A stretch of DNA of 64,000 nucleotides from an uncultured Muribaculaceae bacterium (GTDB lineage Bacteria > Bacteroidota > Bacteroidia > Bacteroidales > Muribaculaceae), in NCBI GenBank assembly GCA_910578665.1, contig CAJTQU010000005.1:36203-100202 (forward strand), given 5' to 3'. This document shows positions 25,541-32,815 of the stretch, one piece after another (within the stretch, counting starts at the first letter, position 1; each line of letters begins with the position of its first letter). Under the pieces are notes generated by a model. It had not been told where the DNA came from. It saw only the letters and a program-made list of their open reading frames with translations, and searched no databases. A program made the position numbers and the translations under genes.

Positions 25541-26440
25541 TTACAGCCGCGACAGATTAGCCCTCAGTCCCTCCAGCCCCATACGCGACAAGGCACTTCC
25601 GGCAAACCGGTCTCGGAAATCCTCGTCGTCCATAGCAAGAATCTCGTCTGCCGAAAGACCTGCCACCTGCGGCATAGCGGCCAGCTGCGGTACTTCGGTG
25701 GGCAGCGCGCCGGCATTGTGCGGACATCCGCTCTGGCAGCAGTCACAGCCGGCCAGAGGGGTCTGCGGCAGTTTCGGAGCCGATCCCGGCACCTCGACCG
25801 TGAGAGCAGACAGGCACCGGCGGCAGTCCACCCTGCCGTCCTCATCAAGCGCACCCGACGGACACAGACTGCGGCACACACCGCAGCCGGCACACCCGAG
25901 ACCGCACGGAATGTCAGGCTCCAGCACGGCAGTAAGCAGAATCTCGGCCAGAAACACCCATGACCCCGTGCCAGGCACTATCAGCACACCGTTGCGCCCT
26001 ATAAATCCCACACCGCTCCTCACAGCCCAATAACGCTCCATGAGAGGCGCCGAGTCTATGCATATGCGTGTCGAAAGCCCCGAAAAGCGTTCCTGCCAGC
26101 TGCGGCACAAAGGCTTAAGTATGCGCCGCAACGCCTTATGATAGTCCGGCGGATACGCATACCGTGCTATATACGGCATATCTCTGCCGCGCAACACGGC
26201 CGGCAGATAGTTCCACGCGGTGCATACCAGAGTGGAGCACCCCTCCAGCAGTCCGCGCGGGTCACGGCGCAGCTCCAGATTGCGATGCATATATCCCAGC
26301 TCTCCGGCCGAACCTGAATCCAGCCATGACATATACGCATCCCAGGCGGCATCGTCTACCATTCCGGCACTTGCAAAACCCACCGCGCACGCACCGGCAT
26401 CCGTCAGTTCGCGCCGTATCACATCTCGTAATTCACTCAT
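25541..26440 (-). CDS. queG: Epoxyqueuosine reductase QueG
   Basis: Cobalamin-dependent [4Fe-4S] enzyme that reduces epoxyqueuosine to queuosine at tRNA position 34. The 299-residue protein has the N-terminal GFASAGMVDDAAW start, LGYMHRN, a YHKALRRILKPL helix, the catalytic region CIDSAPLMERYWAVRSGVG, and two ferredoxin-like clusters: CAGCGVCRSLCPSGA and CRRCL with CDCCQSGCPHN. It is slightly shorter than the E. coli enzyme because the C-terminal HEAT repeats are missing, as usual in Bacteroidota. Its cofactor is B12, which fits an organism with B12-regulated surface uptake nearby. Confidence 0.92.
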   Translation of the reverse strand: MSELRDVIRRELTDAGACAVGFASAGMVDDAAWDAYMSWLDSGSAGELGYMHRNLELRRDPRGLLEGCSTLVCTAWNYLPAVLRGRDMPYIARYAYPPDYHKALRRILKPLCRSWQERFSGLSTRICIDSAPLMERYWAVRSGVGFIGRNGVLIVPGTGSWVFLAEILLTAVLEPDIPCGLGCAGCGVCRSLCPSGALDEDGRVDCRRCLSALTVEVPGSAPKLPQTPLAGCDCCQSGCPHNAGALPTEVPQLAAMPQVAGLSADEILAMDDEDFRDRFAGSALSRMGLEGLRANLSRL

Positions 26441-26801
26441 ACCTAATCATTAGAGTTAATAATATCCACTATCCAGGCCATCTGCAGCTATAAAAACCAC
26501 AGAAGAGCGTATCTCCCACATACCTTACAGCTACAAAATTAAAAATAATCACGGACACAGCCTTGAGTTCTGTTAATCTTTTACAATCATCTGTTAAAAC
26601 TACCCAAACCACAGCCAGTTTCCAATCCTCAAAACAATTATATTTAAATATTTTATATTTATAAAATATTGACTACTAAACCATAGTAGCCAAATTTAAA
26701 ACATAATCATAGAAAAACGCAACAAAAAATTTGATAATAAAAAAATAATTAAGTATATTTGTGGCATTAAAAGTCATTCCAACCCTTAAACCATCTGCAT
26801 C
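26441..26801 (+). other. AT-rich intergenic region between queG and the barrel gene
   Basis: A 361-base gap between divergent genes. It holds one good plus-strand promoter (listed separately) and, on the minus strand, a possible -7 box TAATTTTG at 26541-26534 for queG without a recognisable -33. I see no RNA gene, repeat or small ORF in the rest. The AT content rises sharply here relative to the queG side. Confidence 0.5.
26730..26761 (+). promoter_or_regulatory. Promoter of the broken outer-membrane barrel gene
   Basis: Consensus -33 TTTG (26730-26733), 20 bases, -7 TATATTTG (26754-26761). The ATG at 26802 follows after about 35 bases. Confidence 0.72.
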
Positions 26802-29101
26802 ATGAAAAATCTATTTGTCTCATTTCTTCTGGCAACACTCTGTAGTATTTCCATGTATGCTGACAGTTTCGGCGTATTCGGCATGATTATAAATAAATCA
26901 ACGGGAGAACCTGTAGATGAAGTCAAATAACATTCTGGCGAGGCGATTCCATATGTTATAATATCAAAGCTGACTTTAATGGATATTACATACCAGAAGT
27001 AGAAGAGGGAGAATATGTTGTAGAAGCTGATGCTTTCGGTTATGAACCAGAACAAAGAAATCTGTCAGTAAACCAATTTATAGAATGTGCTTTCGATCTA
27101 ACGCCTCGCGAAGTGATACAACTAGATGATGCCGAAGTCGTAGCCGACAAAAGCAAGCTTATTACACATACTGCTACCGGCATGGTATTCTATCTATCCA
27201 AAGAAGCCAAGGCCAGGCGAAATCCGTTCATGGCTTTGCAAGAAATCCCTATAATCCTTGCGGACCCTAACAGTAAAACCGTCACGGCAGACAATGGAGA
27301 AATGCCTCTTATTTTGATAGACGGATACAAGGTAAACACCGGGATAGCGCCAATTGATCCAGAAACTATAGAGAGTGTGGAAATCATCACAAGTCCGTCT
27401 GCGCGATATCTTAAAGACGGTCACACACGCGTAATGAATATAAAGCTGAAAAGGAAAGAACACCCGTATTTATGGGTAGAATTAGATGGCAGAAGCAGTA
27501 TACCGTTTGACAGCCAAGAGATGGTAGGCTCTTTCGAAGTAGGCACACCCACAACAGGCATCTACGGCCATGTCGGCGGCACTTTTGACCATACAGTTAC
27601 CGACAACTATACATCGACACATACAAGTAACTACCGCCAGACATATGACCAAAAATTAAAAAATGACAAAAGTTCTGTCTCTGGCTCATTACTGTATAAA
27701 TTAATCCCCCGAAAAAATGATTATTTCGCGATAAAGGGTGTCTACTCATATTCTTATTCTAAGAACAGCACACGCGGACAAGGGTTATTAAACAATGGAA
27801 ACGACATTGACTACTCATTCGCAGGCAAAGGGCGCAGCATGACCGAATTGGTCTCGGGCAACGCTTATTACAAACATGTGTTCAGCCAGGATCATGACAT
27901 GGAAATAAATTTAGGATATGACTACAGCCGTAATCATCTTGGCAGCCACCGTTACGACTACTATGACGAGGAAACGCCCTTGTATAGCCTTACCAATTTC
28001 CGTAATCACATGCATTATGGCTATCTGACAGCCTCCTGGAATAAATCTGACAGATGGAATAATGCTTTTGAAGCTTCGTTAAACGGATACATCTCTTTAT
28101 CTCAGGTGGAAAATTTAAATGGAAATACCAAAATATTCAAAAATAATTCTTATTTCGCACAGGCAGCTGCAGGATGGTCAAGACAGTTCCTTGGCAAATT
28201 ATATTTAACGTGCACACCCGGCATCGGGATATTGAGACGCAAGGATAAAACTTATGGCAAAAATTTCCTACTTCCACGGTTGAACACGGGAGCATCATTT
28301 AAGTTTAATAGCAACCACTCCGTCAATCTACGTTATTATATAGAATCTGAAGCACCGGATCTATCACTGCTTAATCCTTATAATATTTCGAATGATCCGA
28401 TGTACCAGATAGTGGGTAATCCAAACATAAAGCCACAAATATCTCACCTGATATTCATAAATTACGGATATTTCGGAGCAAAAGGATGGAGTTGTGTCCC
28501 AGGCGTGAGTTATGTAACATCAAACAATATGTTCAGCAAATATGGCTATCTGCGAGATGACGGAGTTTTTGTATCCACATACCGTAATGCAGGATCATTT
28601 CACGATTTTGGCATACATACTACTATCATCAAACGCATTAAAAACGGTCGTATTTATCTGAACGGAGGGCCTCAATGGAGGTATTTTGCCAACCAGGACA
28701 AACACTTCTATTTCGTAGTACACGGTTCATTCAGCAAGTATTTTGACAAATGGAACGTCACATGTGACATAAAATATATCAACCGTAATATTAACGAAGT
28801 GATTATTTCAGATTCACGAAATGCACCTGTATTATCAACCATACAGATAAATTACAACATAACGCCTGATTTCTATATAGGACTGTCGCTACACAATTTC
28901 TGCGGAAAGGTGTATACCAACCAATATACTTCTACCGAAGGATTTTACTCACACGATAGAATACACAAAAACATCAACGATTTCAGAGCAGAAATAATGT
29001 TTAGATATACTATTAGAAAGAATATCAAGCGCAAAACCCGAATGGACAATGTGTTAGACAAATCTGGCCGACACTCGATTTCTATCGAACGCGAGCGATA
29101 A
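26802..29101 (+). pseudogene. Outer-membrane beta-barrel protein gene with a one-base frameshift
   Basis: The locus reads as one ~766-residue protein broken near its start. The first frame gives a signal peptide (MKNLFVSFLLATLCSISMYA) and the start of a carboxypeptidase-regulatory-like domain (GMIINKSTGEPVDEVK), then stops at TAA 26928-26930. From 26927 the next frame continues the same domain without a gap (ITFWRGDSICYNIKADFNGYYIP...EADAFGYEPE) into the plug and barrel. Adding one A to the AAA at 26925-26927 restores the frame. Either a real disruption or a sequencing error in an A run. I see no canonical slippery heptamer, so programmed frameshifting is unlikely. Confidence 0.72.
27113..29101 (+). 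CDS. Plug and barrel portion of the frameshifted outer-membrane protein
   Basis: The intact 3' part, opening with a GTG codon: 662 residues. It holds a plug-like segment (GEMPLILIDGYKVNTGIAPIDPETIESVEIITSPSARYL in outline) and then a 22-strand-like barrel with aromatic turns, ending in a short basic tail. This matches the outer-membrane beta-barrel family related to TonB-dependent receptors. Without the upstream frame it lacks a signal peptide, so it could not reach the outer membrane by itself. No SusD-like partner is adjacent and the ligand is unknown. The region is AT-rich compared with its neighbours. Confidence 0.6.
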   Translation: MIQLDDAEVVADKSKLITHTATGMVFYLSKEAKARRNPFMALQEIPIILADPNSKTVTADNGEMPLILIDGYKVNTGIAPIDPETIESVEIITSPSARYLKDGHTRVMNIKLKRKEHPYLWVELDGRSSIPFDSQEMVGSFEVGTPTTGIYGHVGGTFDHTVTDNYTSTHTSNYRQTYDQKLKNDKSSVSGSLLYKLIPRKNDYFAIKGVYSYSYSKNSTRGQGLLNNGNDIDYSFAGKGRSMTELVSGNAYYKHVFSQDHDMEINLGYDYSRNHLGSHRYDYYDEETPLYSLTNFRNHMHYGYLTASWNKSDRWNNAFEASLNGYISLSQVENLNGNTKIFKNNSYFAQAAAGWSRQFLGKLYLTCTPGIGILRRKDKTYGKNFLLPRLNTGASFKFNSNHSVNLRYYIESEAPDLSLLNPYNISNDPMYQIVGNPNIKPQISHLIFINYGYFGAKGWSCVPGVSYVTSNNMFSKYGYLRDDGVFVSTYRNAGSFHDFGIHTTIIKRIKNGRIYLNGGPQWRYFANQDKHFYFVVHGSFSKYFDKWNVTCDIKYINRNINEVIISDSRNAPVLSTIQINYNITPDFYIGLSLHNFCGKVYTNQYTSTEGFYSHDRIHKNINDFRAEIMFRYTIRKNIKRKTRMDNVLDKSGRHSISIERER

Positions 29102-29161
29102 TCCCATTAAGGATGCTCTCATAAAAAACAGAATCCATGGTCTGCAACACAATGATGGTCG

Positions 29162-29175
29162 TGACACATGTGTCA
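29162..29175. repeat. 14-bp perfect palindrome
   Basis: TGACACATGTGTCA between the barrel gene and dapB, about 140 bases before the dapB -7 box. It has the shape of a regulator site, but no second copy was noticed in the window. Confidence 0.3.
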
Positions 29176-29303
29176 GGCAATGAGCTCGGACACGAAAGCA
29201 ATTTATAGGAACTGATGCCCTGAGTACGACGGTTGTTGTTTTTGCATATTGCTGATTATACGTTTTTTAACTATGGCGCTGCCTCTGTCTTGTTTTTTTT
29301 TCG

Positions 29304-29345
29304 TAACTTTGCAGTATAGCGGAGCCTGCGCATTGCAGGCTCTGC
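29304..29345 (+). promoter_or_regulatory. dapB -7 box and 5' hairpin
   Basis: A -7 box TAACTTTG (29304-29311) without a clear -33. Right at the expected mRNA start there is an 11-bp stem (29319-29329 with 29335-29345, one G-U pair) around GCATT. It is not followed by a T run, so a role in mRNA stability or leader structure is more likely than termination. Confidence 0.5.
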
Positions 29346-29368
29346 CACAATGCAAATAACTTGGACAA

Positions 29369-30112
29369 ATGAAGTTAGCTATCATAGGTTACGGCAAGAT
29401 GGGCCGTGAGATCGAGAAAGTAGCCCTAAGGCGCGGCCACGAGGTGGTATGCAAAATAGATATTGACAACCAGGCCGATTTCGACAGCGATGCTTTCCGC
29501 TCGGCTGACGTGGCTGTGGAATTTACAAATCCGGGGGCGGCGCGCGAAAATATAAGGCGCAGCTGGGAGCAGGGTGTGCCTGTGGTTTCCGGCTCCACAG
29601 GATGGATCAACGCCCTGACACGAGAGTGGATAAAGACGGAATGTGCCAACGGCAACAAGCTGGTGACGTCTGCCAATTTCTCACTCGGCATGAATGCCAT
29701 GATGGCTGCCAACAAAATCATAGCCCGCATGCTGGCTCCGTACAGTTATTACAGCGTTAAGCTGCACGAGGTACACCATGTCAATAAGAAAGACCATCCC
29801 AGCGGTTCGGCAATAGCTCTGGCAGACGGTATAATTGAGGAGAACAGCCGCTATACAACATGGCAGGAACCTCAGGCCAACAGCCTGCACGAGGGCAGTA
29901 TACCTGTCACCTACGAACGTCTGGCCGACGCGCCCGGCACACACGAGGTGGTATGGGACTCGCCGATGTGCACTCTGTCCATACACCACGAGGCCAAGAA
30001 CCGCGACGGGTTTGCCATAGGCGCGGTCGTGGCAGCTGAATGGCTGTCAAAAAACACGGAACCGGGACATTACTCTATGGAGGATGTGTTGCAGGAGACT
30101 TACAATATCTGA
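29369..30112 (+). CDS. dapB: 4-hydroxy-tetrahydrodipicolinate reductase
   Basis: NAD(P)H-dependent step of diaminopimelate and lysine synthesis. The 247 residues match the family. The nucleotide-binding start IIGYGKMGREIEKVA is at the N-terminus, followed by the substrate region GSTGW, the SANFSLGMNAM segment and the active-site signature VHHVNKKDHPSGSAIALADG. The C-terminal part returns to a nucleotide-fold helix. lepB follows at 43 bases and wbqC follows lepB, an order I recognise from other Bacteroidales. Confidence 0.95.
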   Translation: MKLAIIGYGKMGREIEKVALRRGHEVVCKIDIDNQADFDSDAFRSADVAVEFTNPGAARENIRRSWEQGVPVVSGSTGWINALTREWIKTECANGNKLVTSANFSLGMNAMMAANKIIARMLAPYSYYSVKLHEVHHVNKKDHPSGSAIALADGIIEENSRYTTWQEPQANSLHEGSIPVTYERLADAPGTHEVVWDSPMCTLSIHHEAKNRDGFAIGAVVAAEWLSKNTEPGHYSMEDVLQETYNI

Positions 30113-30155
30113 CCTCAAACTGTTTTTATCCGCAAAAATTTAATCGATGTGACTT

Positions 30156-31580
30156 ATGGCTGATTCTAAAAATTTCGGGGAGGATTTCAAGCGGCGTCTC
30201 AGGGAGACCAAGACCACGCGGTGGGTGCGGTTCGGCATCGTTTCGCTGGTATTCCTGCTGTGGGTGATCTGGCTGGGCGACCCGTGGGTATTCCTATGCT
30301 GGTTCCTGCTGTTTGACATATACATCACGGGCTACATACCGTTCACCTGGTGGAAGAAGAGCAAGAACAAGGGGGTGCGAACGGTCATGGGATGGGTAGA
30401 CGCCATAGTCTACGCCCTGGTGCTCGTATATTTCATTTTCGCCTTTGTTGGTCAGAACTATAAAATACCCTCGTCATCGCTCGAAAAAACCCTGCTCATA
30501 GGCGACTATCTGTGGGTAAACAAGGCTGTCTACGGACCGCGAGTGCCACAGACACCGCTGCACTTCCCTCTGGCGCAGCACACGCTTCCAGTGGTCAATA
30601 CGAAGAGTTATATAGACGCCGTACAGTTTGACTACCACCGTCTGCCCGGCCTGCGCGATGTGGAGCGCTACGACATAGTAGTGTTCAACGCGCCTTGCGG
30701 CGACACGGTGCCGGTGCTCAGTCCCGAACCCGACTATTACCATATAGTGCATGCTCTGGAAAACGGCGGCGGTGTGAAAGACGGACGTCGTTACATAGCG
30801 GAAAATCCCGATGTGTTCGGTCCCGTGGTGGTGCGTCCGGTGGACCGCAGGGAGAATTTCGTGAAGCGGGCCATAGGCCTGCCCGGAGACCGCCTGAAGA
30901 TCGCAGACGACATCGTATATATCAACGGCAAGCCGCTCAAAGAACCAGAATATGTGCAGCACAACTATATTGTGCCGGTAACTTCGGGCATAAGCAGCGA
31001 ACAGTGGAAAAGTGCCGGCGTGAGCATGAAAGACGCCGGTTCGGCTCCTATGAGCATGCCCGGCATACCGTTCCCCTTCTATGACGTACCTCTGACACGA
31101 AAAGCACTTGAGACAGTCCGTTCGTGGCCCGAGATAGCCGGCACGATAGAGCGCCGCAGCTCGCTCATGCAGCCAATGACAGACGGCATATTCCCTCTTT
31201 GGGGCAATCCTGGCTGGTCACTGCAGAACATGGGTGAGTTCTGGATTCCGAAACAGGGATCCACACTGCGTCTGACGCTGGCAAACCTGCCCGTATACCG
31301 TCGTGCCATAGAGGCTTACGAGGGTAATAAAGTGGATGTCCGAGACGGCAGGATTTATATCAACGGCCGACAGACGGACTATTACACGTTCAAGATGGAC
31401 TATTACTGGATGATGGGCGACAACCGCGATAACTCGTCAGATTCGCGCTACTGGGGCTTCGTGCCGGAAGACCATATCGTGGGAACCCCGATGGCCGTCC
31501 TGGTATCGTTTGACGACGAGGCTCCGGGCCTCGGTCTGCGCACCGACCGCATACTGCACACTGCCAATCCCGACAAGTAG
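30156..31580 (+). CDS. lepB: Signal peptidase I
   Basis: Inner-membrane serine peptidase that removes signal peptides. The 474-residue protein is of the long Bacteroidota type, with two to three N-terminal hydrophobic segments (about 25-60 and 85-105), catalytic serine in KIPSSSLEKTLLIGDYLWVNK (about 111), general-base lysine in NFVKRAIGLPGDRLKI, and the C-terminal box MMGDNRDNSSDSRYWGFVP. The large insert between the lysine box and the C-terminal box is typical of this phylum. It sits two bases before the WbqC-family gene. Confidence 0.95.
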   Translation: MADSKNFGEDFKRRLRETKTTRWVRFGIVSLVFLLWVIWLGDPWVFLCWFLLFDIYITGYIPFTWWKKSKNKGVRTVMGWVDAIVYALVLVYFIFAFVGQNYKIPSSSLEKTLLIGDYLWVNKAVYGPRVPQTPLHFPLAQHTLPVVNTKSYIDAVQFDYHRLPGLRDVERYDIVVFNAPCGDTVPVLSPEPDYYHIVHALENGGGVKDGRRYIAENPDVFGPVVVRPVDRRENFVKRAIGLPGDRLKIADDIVYINGKPLKEPEYVQHNYIVPVTSGISSEQWKSAGVSMKDAGSAPMSMPGIPFPFYDVPLTRKALETVRSWPEIAGTIERRSSLMQPMTDGIFPLWGNPGWSLQNMGEFWIPKQGSTLRLTLANLPVYRRAIEAYEGNKVDVRDGRIYINGRQTDYYTFKMDYYWMMGDNRDNSSDSRYWGFVPEDHIVGTPMAVLVSFDDEAPGLGLRTDRILHTANPDK

Positions 31581-31582
31581 CC

Positions 31583-32110
31583 ATGGAGCCTGTGCCGTAT
31601 CTAGCTTCGCTGTCCTGGTACTCGTCCTGGGCTATGGCCAGACTGGGCCTTTGCGACGCGCCGCAGCTCCCACAAAATCCCAACCGCGCCCTGATACGGG
31701 GAGCGTGGGGCGAACAGACCCTGTCGGTGCCTATCGAGGGGGGCCGGCGGCGCCTGGCCTGTGTCCCCTACGACAGACTGAGGCTGTCCGAACACGGCAA
31801 CTGGAGGCATGCGCACTGGCAGTCACTGGTGAGTGCCTACGGGGCGTTCCCCTATTTCCATTATTTCGAAGACGAATTTGCCGCCGTATATGCCGCTCCG
31901 GCAGATACCCTGGCATCGCTCTGCCGGCAGTTACACACGGCGCTGGTGCGCGCCGCCGGTCTTGAGGAAGCCCTAGGGTGGCTGCGCGACACAGGCTCCG
32001 GACTGCCACAAGGTGTACCGGTATACGACATGCCCCGGAATGTGGCTGCAATAGAGCTGCTGTTCATGCGCGGCCCGGAAACAGTCTACACACTGCTAGG
32101 CCCCTGCTGA
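31583..32110 (+). CDS. WbqC-family protein
   Basis: A 175-residue protein with the WbqC signature: an N-terminal PYLASLSWYSSW segment and the central NWRHAHWQSLVSAYG and FPYFHYFEDEF. The family is found in O-antigen and glycan clusters and is thought to act in sugar or acyl transfer; in Bacteroidales it also travels with dapB and lepB, as here. The protein is shorter than many family members (about 220), and the C-terminus is trimmed. The two-base gap after lepB implies one transcript. Confidence 0.78.
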   Translation: MEPVPYLASLSWYSSWAMARLGLCDAPQLPQNPNRALIRGAWGEQTLSVPIEGGRRRLACVPYDRLRLSEHGNWRHAHWQSLVSAYGAFPYFHYFEDEFAAVYAAPADTLASLCRQLHTALVRAAGLEEALGWLRDTGSGLPQGVPVYDMPRNVAAIELLFMRGPETVYTLLGPC

Positions 32111-32171
32111 GGAACACTTATATAAAAACAGCCTGTTTCTGCGTTATATAGACAAACATGTATCGTGGGAA

Positions 32172-32807
32172 ATGAATACTTGCATACTGAAAAACATATT
32201 ATTCTGGTCTGCGGCGGTAATATCGGTAATATTCTCACTGCCGGCAAAGGCCGCTGCCGAGGAGCCTGAAATAGAATTAAAACTATACCGGGGACACTAC
32301 CACTTTGTAGACGAATACGGCGACCGCGTGCTTATGACCGTGTTTCGCGACTTCTATGTCTATCCTCCTCTAAAATTCAAAAATAAGAAAGAGGAAGAAT
32401 TCTACTGGCGCACGGTGCGCGATGTGCGCAAGACGCTGCCGTATGCCAAGCAGGCTTTCGGTACATTATGCGAAACATATGAATACATACAGACCCTGCC
32501 GTCACAAAAAGAGAGGGAAGCACATCTGAAACGGCTTGAAAAAGATATATTCAACCAGTACAAACCTATAATAAAGAACTTTACCAAGGGGCAGGGCAAA
32601 GTCCTGCTTAAGCTCATCAACCGCGAGACAAGCCAAAGCAGTTTCAACATCATCAAGGCGTTTCTGGGCAGCTTCCGCGCAGGCTTCTGGCAGACATTCG
32701 GCAGGTTCTTCGGCATGAACATGAAACAGAGCTGGAAGCCTGACAGCAATAAGGAAGACGGAATAATAGACCGTGTGGCCACACTCATCGAGCAAGGCTC
32801 CCTATAA
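32172..32807 (+). CDS. DUF4294 domain-containing exported protein
   Basis: A 211-residue protein with a signal peptide (ILFWSAAVISVIFSLPAKAAA) and one DUF4294 domain: VFRDFYVYPPLKFKNKKEEEFYWRTVRDVRKTLPYAK in outline, then KGQGKVLLKLINRET and an aromatic, lysine-rich end (AGFWQTFGRFFG). The family is restricted to Bacteroidota and has no established function. It stands 61 bases after wbqC and converges on the glycosidase gene with an 8-base gap and no visible terminator between them. Confidence 0.8.
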   Translation: MNTCILKNILFWSAAVISVIFSLPAKAAAEEPEIELKLYRGHYHFVDEYGDRVLMTVFRDFYVYPPLKFKNKKEEEFYWRTVRDVRKTLPYAKQAFGTLCETYEYIQTLPSQKEREAHLKRLEKDIFNQYKPIIKNFTKGQGKVLLKLINRETSQSSFNIIKAFLGSFRAGFWQTFGRFFGMNMKQSWKPDSNKEDGIIDRVATLIEQGSL

Positions 32808-32815
32808 CCGCCGTA

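Noticed and set aside
26921..26935. Programmed -1 frameshift in the barrel gene
   Set aside because: GTC AAA TAA does not contain a standard slippery heptamer and no downstream stimulator stem was evident; a lost A in a run is simpler.
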